The translations under genes and the position numbers were made by a program. Shown one piece after another: positions 8,331 to 16,471 of a DNA stretch of 59,901 nucleotides (within the stretch, counting starts at the first letter, position 1; each line of letters begins with the position of its first letter). The notes below the pieces were generated by a model that searched no databases, was not told the origin of the DNA, and saw only the letters and a program-made list of their open reading frames with translations. The stretch comes from Pararhodobacter sp. (GTDB taxonomy: Bacteria; Pseudomonadota; Alphaproteobacteria; Rhodobacterales; Rhodobacteraceae), in assembly GCA_020832665.1 (NCBI GenBank), contig JAFIEG010000019.1, forward strand, positions 1 to 59,901, read 5' to 3'.

Positions 8331-11300
8331 TCTGCTTCTCCCCGGCCTTGTCGTAAAAGCAGGTCTCGACAATGCGCGCCGGCACCATCTTGCCGCCATC
8401 GCCCTGGAACTCAATCACCTCGCCCATGCGCTCGGGCCCGCGCGCGACCAGCGCCAGCGCGATGCCCTTGCCCAGCGTCGGCGAGTGATAGCTCGATGTC
8501 ACGCGGCCTTGCGTGTTGCGCTGGCCATTGGCGTTCACCCCCTCGGCCGGGGCCAGCGCCGCATGCGGCAGCACCGATCCATCGAGCGTTTCCAGCCCCA
8601 CCAGCTTCCAGCGATCAGACGCCACCATCGCCGTGCGCTCCATGCCGCGCTTGCCCAGGAAATCGTCCTTCTTCTTCGAGATTGCCCAGTTCAACCCCAG
8701 ATCTTGCGGGATCACCGTGCCGTCGGTTTCGTCGCCGATCATGATGAAGCCCTTTTCGGCGCGCATGATGTGCAGCGCCTCGGTGCCATAGGGCATGACG
8801 CCGAATTCGGCGCCGGCTTCCACCAGCTTCTGCCACAGCGCCAGCCCGTGCCCGGCGGGCACCGCCACCTCATAGGAAAGCTCGCCCGAGAAAGAGATGC
8901 GGAAAATCCGCGCCGGCATGCCCGCCAGCGTGCCTTCGTGCCACTCCATGAAGGGCAGCGCCTCGCGGCCCAGGTCGATATCAGAGCCCAGCTTTTCCAG
9001 CACCTTGCGGGCATAGGGGCCGACGATTGCAATCTGCGCGAATTGTTCGGTCAGGTTGACGGTGTGCACCTTCCAATCCCACCATTCGCATTGCAGCCAG
9101 TCTTCCATCCACCCATGCACATGATCGGCCCCGCCGCTGGTGGTGTGGCACAGAAAGGCATCTTCCGAGAGCCGCGCCACCACGCCGTCATCCATCAGAA
9201 AGCCGTTTTCATTGCACATCAGTCCGTAGCGGCATCTGCCCGGCTTCAGCGTGCTCATCATGTTGGTGTAGAGCATGTCCATGAAGCGCGCGGCATCGGG
9301 GCCCTTGACCAGGATCTTGCCCAGCGTCGACGCATCGAGCAGGCCAAGGCTTTCGCGCGTCTGCCTCACCTCGCGCATCACCGCGTCATGGCGGCTCTCG
9401 CCGGCGCGGCGGAAGCAATAGGGCCGGCGCCACTGGCCCACCGGCTCCCAGTCGGCGCCGTGGGCCTCGTGCCAGTCGTAAAGCGGCGTGCGGCGCAGCG
9501 GCTGAAAGAGCGGCCCCTTCGCCTCGCCGGCGATGGTGCCCATGGTTAGTGGCGTGTAGGGCGGGCGGAAGGTGGTGGTGCCCACCTGCGGAATGGGGCG
9601 GTCCAGACTGTCGGCCAGAATGGCCAACCCGTTGATATTGCTGATCTTGCCCTGATCGGTGGCCATGCCAAGCGTGGTGTAGCGCTTGGTGTGCTCGACC
9701 GATTCGTAGCCCTCGCGCGCGGCAAGCTGCACGTCCGAGACCTTCACGTCGTTTTGCGGGTCCAGCCACATCTTCATGCGCAGATCGTATTCGGCGCGCG
9801 CAGGCATCATCCAGACCGGGGCCATGGGCGCCTCGGGCTCGGCCTTGGCCTGCGGGGCGGGGGTTTCCTTAGCCCCGGCGGCGCTGAGCCCGGCTGCATG
9901 GGCATCGACCAGCACATCGCTCGCCGCCATCGCGCCATTGGCGCTGCCGGCGGCGATCACGAAGCCCTGCCCGTCATGGCCCAGCGGCGGGCGCGCCGGG
10001 TCGGGGCGGAAGAAGCCGCCGGCCTCGTCCCAGATCAGCTTGCCGCCGCAATGCGAGAACAGATGCACCACCGGCGAGAACCCGCCCGACATGGCCACCG
10101 CGTCGCACTCGATATGCTCGGCGGTGGCGGCGCCGGCGCTGTCTTGCGCGCAAAGCTCGACGCCGCTGACGCGCTTGCCGCCCTTGACCTTGCGAATCGC
10201 GCTGCCGGCGGCGATGCGGATGCCGCGCGCGCGCGCCGCCTGCGCCAGGGCGCCGTCGGAATCGGGGCGGGCATCGATGATGGCGGGGATGGTGACGCCG
10301 GCATCATGCAGCGCGATGGCGCTGCGATAGGCATCGTCATTATTGGTGACGACCACCACGCGCTTGCCCGGCACCACCGCCCAGTTGACCAGATAGTCGC
10401 GCATCGCCGAGGCCAGCATCACGCCGGGAATGTCGTTGCCGGCGAATGAAAGCGGGCGCTCGATGGCGCCGGTGGCGGTGACGATGCGCGCGGCGCGGAT
10501 GCGCCAGAGCCGCTGGCGCGGCTTGTCGGCACCGGGCTCGTGATCGGCCAGGCGCTGGCAGGCCAGCACATAGCCATGATCATGCACGCCCACGCCCTGG
10601 GTGCGGTTCAAGAGTGTGACATTGGGCAAGGCGCGCAGCGCGGCGAGTTGCGCCTCGACCCAGTCGCCGGCGCCTTTCCCGTCAATCTCCACGCCATCGA
10701 CCGGCGCGCGCCCGCCCCAATGCGCCGCCTGCTCGCACAGGATCACGCGATTGCCGGCATCGGCCGCCGCCCGCGCCGCCGCCAGCCCGGCAATGCCGCC
10801 GCCGATGACCAGCACATCGGCAAAGGCATAGAGCTGCTCGTAGCGGTCGGCATCGACGGTTTCGGGGTCAGGCGCGCGGCCCAGCCCGGCGGTGCGGCGG
10901 ATGAAGGGCTCGTAGACATGCTTCCAGAAGGCGCGCGGGTGAATGAACATCTTGTAGTAGAAACCCGCGGTCAGGAAGCGGGCGAAGGCGTTGTTCACCG
11001 CGCCGATATCGTATTCCAGGCTGGGCCAGTGGTTCTGGCTGGCAAGCTTGGCGCCCGCGAAAAGCTCGGTCGTGGTGGCGCGCTGGTTGGGCTCGAAGCG
11101 CGGGCCCTCGCCCAGACCGAACAGTGCGTTGGGCTCTTCCGCGCCCGAGGCCACCAGCCCGCGCGGGCGGTGATACTTGAAGGAACGGCCCAGCAGCACC
11201 TGGCCCGCGCCCATCAGCGCCGAGGCCAGCGTATCACCGGCATAGCCCTGCAGGCGCTTGCCGTTGAAGGTGAATTCCAGCTTTTGCGCGCGGTCGATCA

Positions 11301-11331
11301 GCCGTCCGCCCGTATCCAGACGATGGCTCAT
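8323..11331 (-). CDS. soxA: Sarcosine oxidase alpha subunit
   Basis: The product is a 1002-residue multidomain flavoprotein. Residues about 15-100 form the 2Fe-2S-like N-terminal fold with YAGDTLASALMGAG. Near residue 175 is the dinucleotide-binding motif VLVIGGGIAGLAAARAA. From about residue 610 the chain is a GcvT-like tetrahydrofolate domain (LLDASTLGKILVKGPDAA, LSYEVAVPAGHGLALW). Together these carry out NAD binding and transfer of the C1 unit to folate. The ATG overlaps the soxD stop by 4 bp, so translation is coupled. The upstream in-frame region belongs to soxD and was excluded. Confidence 0.96.
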   Translation of the reverse strand: MSHRLDTGGRLIDRAQKLEFTFNGKRLQGYAGDTLASALMGAGQVLLGRSFKYHRPRGLVASGAEEPNALFGLGEGPRFEPNQRATTTELFAGAKLASQNHWPSLEYDIGAVNNAFARFLTAGFYYKMFIHPRAFWKHVYEPFIRRTAGLGRAPDPETVDADRYEQLYAFADVLVIGGGIAGLAAARAAADAGNRVILCEQAAHWGGRAPVDGVEIDGKGAGDWVEAQLAALRALPNVTLLNRTQGVGVHDHGYVLACQRLADHEPGADKPRQRLWRIRAARIVTATGAIERPLSFAGNDIPGVMLASAMRDYLVNWAVVPGKRVVVVTNNDDAYRSAIALHDAGVTIPAIIDARPDSDGALAQAARARGIRIAAGSAIRKVKGGKRVSGVELCAQDSAGAATAEHIECDAVAMSGGFSPVVHLFSHCGGKLIWDEAGGFFRPDPARPPLGHDGQGFVIAAGSANGAMAASDVLVDAHAAGLSAAGAKETPAPQAKAEPEAPMAPVWMMPARAEYDLRMKMWLDPQNDVKVSDVQLAAREGYESVEHTKRYTTLGMATDQGKISNINGLAILADSLDRPIPQVGTTTFRPPYTPLTMGTIAGEAKGPLFQPLRRTPLYDWHEAHGADWEPVGQWRRPYCFRRAGESRHDAVMREVRQTRESLGLLDASTLGKILVKGPDAARFMDMLYTNMMSTLKPGRCRYGLMCNENGFLMDDGVVARLSEDAFLCHTTSGGADHVHGWMEDWLQCEWWDWKVHTVNLTEQFAQIAIVGPYARKVLEKLGSDIDLGREALPFMEWHEGTLAGMPARIFRISFSGELSYEVAVPAGHGLALWQKLVEAGAEFGVMPYGTEALHIMRAEKGFIMIGDETDGTVIPQDLGLNWAISKKKDDFLGKRGMERTAMVASDRWKLVGLETLDGSVLPHAALAPAEGVNANGQRNTQGRVTSSYHSPTLGKGIALALVARGPERMGEVIEFQGDGGKMVPARIVETCFYDKAGEKQNV

Positions 11332-11651
11332 GCAAAGCCCTCCCATTCCGACCGGCGGGCCTTGATCTTTTTCACGACATCGGCGGGGGGCTCGGTAGTC
11401 TGCGCCGGGTAGGTGGCGAAGACTTCCAGCGTGACGGTGCAGCGCGCGGCGATGAACCACTTGCCGCAGCCATAGGCATGGCGCCAGCGCTCGAAATGCA
11501 CGCCGCGCGGGTTCTTTCGGTTGAACATGTAGGATTCGAAATCGTCATCTGACGAGCCGGGCCCGAAGCGTTTGAGATGCGCCTCGCCGCCATTGGAAAA
11601 TTCGGTTTCCTCGGCGCTCACGCCGCAGCAGGGGCAGGTAAGGATTAGCAT
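11328..11651 (-). CDS. soxD: Sarcosine oxidase delta subunit
   Basis: The 107-residue zinc-binding subunit begins MLILTCPCCGVSAEETEF. The C-P-C-C knuckle and the conserved RNPRGVHFERWRHAYGCGKWF segment identify SoxD. Its start lies 7 nt inside the end of the AT-rich membrane-protein gene. The likely Shine-Dalgarno (GGGAAGAG) is contained in that gene's last codons. It overlaps soxA by ATGA. The first part of a second, different soxD is present about 600 bp upstream. Confidence 0.93.
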   Translation of the reverse strand: MLILTCPCCGVSAEETEFSNGGEAHLKRFGPGSSDDDFESYMFNRKNPRGVHFERWRHAYGCGKWFIAARCTVTLEVFATYPAQTTEPPADVVKKIKARRSEWEGFA

Positions 11652-12163
11652 GATACTCTTCCCATTTTCATGAGGCAGATAGGAATATCCCCGAACCCCC
11701 AAACAAAAGTCCCAAGCAGTATTGAAATGGCCTGCGCAGTTCGCGAGCGTTTAGCGTTAAGTCGCTCTTGCTGCTCCATTTCTCTTACTTGTGCGACTTT
11801 CTGTTCTCTTGTCACTTTCTCGCGCAACGAAGATTCCCTTAGACGCTCATTTGGAATTGAGCCACGCAAAACTTCGAATCTGACGAGGTTGAGCAACCGC
11901 GAATTCTTTTTCTGAACGTCCTGCAAATAGTGTTGAAGCAGGTCATTTCTTCCTTCTAACCAATTTGCCTGTGTTCTCGGATCGAAAACAAAATAAAATG
12001 CCATCAAGCCAGCCAAAACGGCACCAGATCTCTGAAGCCAAAGCCCATCAAAGAATACGTCTAGCGTAAACCCTGTCAGCAATATGAAGAAAGTAAAAGC
12101 ATAGACTACCCAGAACCGAGATTGCTCGATTAAGCCTAGAGTCCTTTTAAAGCCAGCAGCCAT
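11645..12163 (-). CDS. AT-rich membrane protein of unknown function inside the sox operon
   Basis: The product has 172 residues. Two hydrophobic segments (about 17-37 and 43-61) are followed by a highly charged helical stretch with coiled-coil character (LREKVTREQKVAQVREMEQQE), then a third hydrophobic segment near residues 143-160. I recognise no family. Base composition is clearly more AT-rich than the surrounding sox genes and the codons differ, suggesting horizontal origin. It overlaps the gene on either side (TGATG at its start, 7 nt of soxD at its end), so it is expected to be translated with the operon. A regulatory or transport role would be a guess. Confidence 0.7.
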   Translation of the reverse strand: MAAGFKRTLGLIEQSRFWVVYAFTFFILLTGFTLDVFFDGLWLQRSGAVLAGLMAFYFVFDPRTQANWLEGRNDLLQHYLQDVQKKNSRLLNLVRFEVLRGSIPNERLRESSLREKVTREQKVAQVREMEQQERLNAKRSRTAQAISILLGTFVWGFGDIPICLMKMGRVSC

Positions 12164-12282
12164 CAGTGTGCCACTCCAACCGTCTCGGATTTGTCGGTGA
12201 AGCGGCCCTCGCGGAAGCAGCAGATTCTAGACTTGGTTTCTTCGGCGGCAGCGCCGCAACCGATGCAGATCGAAAGGAGCAT
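12163..12282 (-). pseudogene. Chimeric remnant: soxD 5' end joined to soxB 3' end
   Basis: A 39-codon frame follows a good ribosome-binding site (AAGGAG). The first 17 residues, MLLSICIGCGAAAEETK, resemble the N-terminus of SoxD (compare MLILTCPCCGVSAEETE). After a junction near TCTAGA the last residues, FREGRFTDKSETVGVAH, resemble the C-terminus of SoxB (native: FREGRFIDESVAAGVAH). At DNA level roughly the last 60 bp align with the intact soxB 3' end at about 75-80% identity, including identical final 14 bp. It is therefore debris of two genes. The peptide may still be translated but is not a functional subunit. Confidence 0.75.
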
Positions 12283-12403
12283 TTGTTGCTCCTTCAGCGG
12301 CTTCGGCCCCGGATGCCTGTGCCGATCTCGCCAGTCGGACATGCGAAAGCCCGGTGCGGCGCGCTCGCCGATCCGGGTTTTACAATTCGCGTTGCTCGCG
12401 GCT

Positions 12404-12631
12404 TCAGTCGGCCGGGGCTGCCGGCGGGGCGGGTTCTGCAGGCGCGGGTTCTGCGGGTGCAGGTGCTGCGGGCAGTTCGATGGTGACCGAAGGCGAGGCT
12501 GGCGCCGTGCTGCGCGAGAAGATGTTGCCGTCGGTTGCGGCCAGATACCAGACAAGTGCGGCGATGGCGATGACCACGCCGCCGAGAATGAAGGCGAGCG
12601 TACTGCGCCCGCCGGAGGTTTGTTCAGCCAT
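12404..12631 (-). CDS. Small single-TM protein with Ala/Pro-rich tail
   Basis: The product has 75 residues: a short charged N-terminus, one transmembrane helix (LAFILGGVVIAIAALVWYLA), then a Pro/Ala/Glu repeat tail (PAPAEPAPAEPAPPAAPAD). Similar tiny membrane proteins are frequent in Rhodobacteraceae and have no assigned function. It sits 79 bp downstream of soxB, in operon orientation, and upstream of the soxD/soxB remnant. The composition is normal for the genome. Confidence 0.65.
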   Translation of the reverse strand: MAEQTSGGRSTLAFILGGVVIAIAALVWYLAATDGNIFSRSTAPASPSVTIELPAAPAPAEPAPAEPAPPAAPAD

Positions 12632-12710
12632 TTCGAGTACTCCATATTGCGTTCAGATGCGCATATGGAACCTTTATGGGGCGATTCGGGTTGTGCGGCG
12701 CTGTCATGCA

Positions 12711-13955
12711 TCAGTGTGCCACCCCCGCCGCCACGGATTCGTCGATGAAACGGCCCTCGCGGAAGCGATACATCGAGAACGCCTCGGCCAGCGGCGAGTT
12801 GCCCCTGGCCATCAGTTCCGCCATTGCCCAGCCCGAGCCGGGAATGGCCTTGAACCCGCCGGTGCCCCAGCCGCAATTGATGAAGCAGCCCTCCAGCGGA
12901 GTTTTCGAGATGATCGGCGAGCGGTCGCCGGTCATGTCGACGATGCCGCCCCATTGGCGAAGCATCTTCAGCCGCGAGAGCATGGGGAAGGTCTCGCACA
13001 GGGCGCGCACGGTTTCCTCGACATGCTGCCACGAGCCGCGCTGGGTGTAGTTGTTGAAATGATCGGCGCCGCCGCCGATGACCATCTCGCCCTTGTCGGA
13101 CTGGCTCATGTAGCCATGCACGGTGTTGGCCATCACCACCACATCCATGATTGGCTTGATCGGCTCGGAAACGAGCGCCTGCAGCGCCACCGATTCAACC
13201 GGCAGGCGAAAGCCCGCCATGTCGGCCAGCGCGCCGGAATGGCCGGCCACCACCAGCCCGAGCTTCTTGCACCCAATGGTGCCCTTCGTGGTGTTGACCG
13301 CCGTCACCTGCCCGCCCACGGCCTCGATGCCGGTAACTGCGCAGTTCTGGATGACATGCATGCCCATGCTTGCGCAGGCCCGCGCATAGCCCCAAGCCAC
13401 GGCATCGTGGCGCGCCGTGCCCGCGCGTGGCTGCCACAGCGCGCCCAGAACCGGGTAGCGCGGCCCGTCAAGGCGGATGATCGGCACCAGCCGCTTGACC
13501 TCTTGCGCAGAGATGAAGCGCGTTTCCACCCCCTGCAGCGCATTGGCGCGCTCGGTGCGCAGATAGCCGCGCACCTCGTGCTCGGTCTGGGCCAGCATCA
13601 TCACGCCGCGGGGCGAGAACATGATGTTGTAGTTCAGCTCCTGGCTGAGCGTCTCGTAGAGGCTGCGAGCCTTTTCATAGATCGCGGCGGAGGGGTCTTG
13701 CAGATAGTTCGAGCGGATGATGGTGGTGTTGCGCCCGGTGTTGCCGCCGCCCAGCCAGCCTTTGTCGAGCACCGCGACATTGGTGATGCCGTGATTCTTG
13801 CCCAGGTAATAGGCCGTGGCCAGCCCGTGCCCGCCGGCACCGACGATGACCGCGTCATAGCTGTTAGCCGGCTCGGGCGAGCCCCAGGCGCGTTCCCAGC
13901 CGCGGTGCTGGCGCAGCGCCTCGCGCGCGATGGCGAAAACCGAATAGCGTTTCAT
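12711..13955 (-). CDS. soxB: Sarcosine oxidase beta subunit
   Basis: The 414-residue FAD-dependent amine oxidase is the first gene of the operon. The nucleotide-binding motif VIVGAGGHGLATAYYLG lies at about residues 37-52. H183 in ARHDAVAWG is at the position where, from memory, the family attaches FMN covalently. The C-terminal WGGIVDMTGDRSPIISK and CGWGTGGFKAIPGSG loops contact FAD and substrate. The length is full. The last 14 bp, including the stop, recur exactly 548 bp downstream at the end of the chimeric remnant. Confidence 0.96.
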   Translation of the reverse strand: MKRYSVFAIAREALRQHRGWERAWGSPEPANSYDAVIVGAGGHGLATAYYLGKNHGITNVAVLDKGWLGGGNTGRNTTIIRSNYLQDPSAAIYEKARSLYETLSQELNYNIMFSPRGVMMLAQTEHEVRGYLRTERANALQGVETRFISAQEVKRLVPIIRLDGPRYPVLGALWQPRAGTARHDAVAWGYARACASMGMHVIQNCAVTGIEAVGGQVTAVNTTKGTIGCKKLGLVVAGHSGALADMAGFRLPVESVALQALVSEPIKPIMDVVVMANTVHGYMSQSDKGEMVIGGGADHFNNYTQRGSWQHVEETVRALCETFPMLSRLKMLRQWGGIVDMTGDRSPIISKTPLEGCFINCGWGTGGFKAIPGSGWAMAELMARGNSPLAEAFSMYRFREGRFIDESVAAGVAH

Positions 13956-14191
13956 GGACTGGCCCTTTGTTGCCGCGCCGCCGGGGCGGGCGGTCTGTTG
14001 CCCCGGTCATGGTATGCTGCGACGATTGCGCCATGCCTGCAAGCGGCATGGGCGCGGCGAAAACCGACATCACCGCCCGGCGCGGCACCAGGTCGCGGTG
14101 CGGGGCGGGTTCTGGCGCCGAATTGAGCGTTGTAACGCTTTAACCGGGCGCCGCGAAAGGCTAGACGGTAAGCGAAAACAGGAGAGCAGGC

Positions 14192-15463
14192 ATGGATTTC
14201 TGGTCGTTCTGGGCGCCGGCGGCCGTCATCACGCTGATGGTGATGGGGCTGATCGCGCTGGCCTTTCTTCGCCCCGCCAACCCGCGTGGCGAAACGGTGG
14301 GCGAAGACAGCCCCACGACGGGCGGCGACAAGCGCGAACTGCGCATCTATGCCGATCAGTTGCGCGAGGTCGAGTCGGACCTCAAGCGCGGCCTGGTCAG
14401 CAGCGAAGAGGCCGAGCGCCTGCGCACCGAGGTTTCGCGCCGGCTGCTCGAGGCCGATCGCTTCGAGCGCCGCGCGCCGGGCCGGACGCCGCGCGCGATG
14501 CGCCTTGCCGGGCTGATGCTGATGCCGGCCACGGTGGCGCTTGCCGCGCTGGTCTATGCTGCCGCCGGCGCACCGCATTTGCGCGACATGCCACTGGCCC
14601 AGCGCCATGCCGAGGCCGCCGAGGCCCGCGCCGGGCGCCCTGACCAGGCCGAGCTGGAAGCAGCCTGGCAGGAAGACCCCAACCGCCCCGCGCCGCCAGA
14701 GACCGAGCCGGGACTGATGGCGCTGATCGAGCAGTTGCGCGCCGCGCTGGCCAATCGCCCGCTTGATCTGCAGGGCCATCAGCTTCTGGCGCGCAACGAG
14801 GCGCGGATCGGCAATCACGCCGGTGCCGCAGCCGCCCAGGCGCAGGTGATCGAGATCAAGGGCGACGAGGCCACGGTGGGCGATCATGTCCTGCTGGCCG
14901 AGGCGATGATCTTTGCCACCGGCGGCTTGGTCTCGCCCGAGGCCGAGCGGGTGCTGGAGGCGATATTGCGGCGTGATCCGGCCAACCAGCCCGCGCGCTA
15001 TTATACTGGTCTGATGTTTGCCCAGACCGGCCGCCCCGATCTGACCTTTCGCATCTGGCGCAGCCTGCTGGAAGACAGCGATCCGCAGGCGCCCTGGGTG
15101 CCGCATCTGCGCGGCACGCTAGAGGAACTGGCCGAGATCGCCGGCGTGCGCTACACCCTGCCGCCGGCCGCGGCGATGGGCGCGCGCGGCCCCAGCGAGG
15201 ACGACATGGCGGCGGCAGCGCAGATGGACCCCGAGGCGCGCGAAGACATGATCGGCGGCATGGTCGAGGGACTGGCGGCGCGCCTGGCCAATCAGGGAGG
15301 CACCGCCGAGGAATGGGCGCGGCTGATCGCCTCGCTGGGGGTGCTGGGCCAGGACGAGCGCGCCCGCGCCATCTGGGGCGAGGCGCGCACGGTCTTTGCC
15401 GACCGCCCCGCCGATCTGGAACAGGTGAACGCGGCGGCGCGCGGGCTCGGCTTCATCGAGTAG
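14192..15463 (+). CDS. ccmI: Cytochrome c biogenesis protein CcmI
   Basis: The 423-residue product starts after AGGAGAGC. An N-terminal membrane helix (ITLMVMGLIALAFL) is followed by a cytoplasmic loop with the family pattern IYADQLREVESDLKRGL. A second helix (MRLAGLMLMPATVALAALVY) leads to a periplasmic TPR-containing region from about residue 150. CcmI chaperones apocytochrome c to the CcmFH haem lyase. The other ccm genes are not in the window. ruvX follows closely. Confidence 0.9.
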   Translation: MDFWSFWAPAAVITLMVMGLIALAFLRPANPRGETVGEDSPTTGGDKRELRIYADQLREVESDLKRGLVSSEEAERLRTEVSRRLLEADRFERRAPGRTPRAMRLAGLMLMPATVALAALVYAAAGAPHLRDMPLAQRHAEAAEARAGRPDQAELEAAWQEDPNRPAPPETEPGLMALIEQLRAALANRPLDLQGHQLLARNEARIGNHAGAAAAQAQVIEIKGDEATVGDHVLLAEAMIFATGGLVSPEAERVLEAILRRDPANQPARYYTGLMFAQTGRPDLTFRIWRSLLEDSDPQAPWVPHLRGTLEELAEIAGVRYTLPPAAAMGARGPSEDDMAAAAQMDPEAREDMIGGMVEGLAARLANQGGTAEEWARLIASLGVLGQDERARAIWGEARTVFADRPADLEQVNAAARGLGFIE

Positions 15464-15468
15464 CGCAG

Positions 15469-15960
15469 ATGCCCGTTCACGCCGATTTCGACACAATGCG
15501 CGCAGCGCTGCCCTTGCAGGGGGCGCTGATGGGGCTGGATCTGGGTGAAAAGACCATCGGGTTGGCGGTATCGGATATGCGTCGCAGCGTGGCCACGCCG
15601 TTGCAGACAATCCGGCGGCGCAAATTCGGTGTCGATGCCGAGGCGCTGCTGGCGCTGGTGCGCGAGCGCGGCGTTGTCGGGCTGGTGCTGGGCCTGCCGC
15701 TGAACATGGATGGCAGCGAGGGGCGGCGCTGCCAGTCCACCCGCGCCTTTGCGCGCAACCTGTCCCGGCTGACCGACCTGCCCATCGGCTTTTGGGATGA
15801 GCGCCTTTCCAGCTTCGAAGCCGAACAGATGCTGATCGAGGCCGGTATAAGCCGCGCGCGCCGCGCCGAGGTCATCGACAAGGTCGCCGCCGGCATCATC
15901 CTTCAGGGGTTTCTGGACCGGCTGGCGGGGCTTGCTCACGCAGGGCGTGGCCAATCGTGA
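15469..15960 (+). CDS. ruvX: Putative Holliday junction resolvase RuvX/YqgF
   Basis: The product has 163 residues with an RNase H-like fold. MGLDLGEKTIGLAVSD carries the first catalytic Asp. VLGLPLNMDGSEGRR is the second motif, and WDERLSSFEAEQML carries the conserved acidic residues. The family acts in pre-16S rRNA processing and/or resolution of DNA junctions. It starts 5 bp after the ccmI stop, so it is probably cotranscribed with it. The longer in-frame extension runs back through ccmI and is rejected. Confidence 0.93.
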   Translation: MPVHADFDTMRAALPLQGALMGLDLGEKTIGLAVSDMRRSVATPLQTIRRRKFGVDAEALLALVRERGVVGLVLGLPLNMDGSEGRRCQSTRAFARNLSRLTDLPIGFWDERLSSFEAEQMLIEAGISRARRAEVIDKVAAGIILQGFLDRLAGLAHAGRGQS

Positions 15961-16115
15961 TTTCCGCAGCGCCCTGAACAGGCCCGGATTGCACCGTGAG
16001 TGCAACGCACCACCCGCCGCCGCCGCTGATGGAAAAGACGGCCGAACCCCTTGACCCGATGGCGGGGATGCGCACCTTTGAGCCGACAACCCTGCGCGGC
16101 GAGGAGGCGAGCGGC

Positions 16116-16355
16116 ATGAGCCAGATCTGGACGCGCGACGAGATCGAAAGCCCCTGCGTGCAGATCTGCGTCATCCATCCCGAGGCGAGGATCTGCGCCG
16201 GCTGCCACCGCACGGCCGAGGAAATCGCGGCCTGGAGCCAGATGAGCCCCGAGGTGCGGCGCATGATCATGGCCGAGCTGCCCGGGCGTGGCGGTCTGCT
16301 GCGCCAGCGCCGGGGCGGTCGGGCGGCCCGGCGCGGGGGGAACGAGGGCGCGTGA
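16116..16355 (+). CDS. DUF1289 small cysteine-rich protein
   Basis: The product has 79 residues. The conserved N-terminal MSQIWTRDEIESPCVQIC and the four-cysteine pattern (CVQIC, then ICAGCHR) identify DUF1289, which probably binds a metal or Fe-S cluster. A strong GAGGAGG sits 9 bp before the ATG. The upstream in-frame extension (from 15996) is therefore unlikely, although it is open. The C-terminus is Arg/Gly-rich. The function is unknown. Confidence 0.88.
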   Translation: MSQIWTRDEIESPCVQICVIHPEARICAGCHRTAEEIAAWSQMSPEVRRMIMAELPGRGGLLRQRRGGRAARRGGNEGA

Positions 16356-16471
16356 TGGCGCTGCATTGAGCGGCATCGCGATTTGCCAGCCCGAGGGGCA
16401 TGTCGATCAACGCGCATCAAAAAGGGGCGCCGCGCATTGCACGGCGCCCCATCTGTCTTGCCGAAGATCGC

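Noticed and set aside
8146-9549. 467-codon plus-strand open frame over soxA/soxG
   Set aside because: Shadow of the sox genes; no family features, same GC-driven Arg/His-rich composition.
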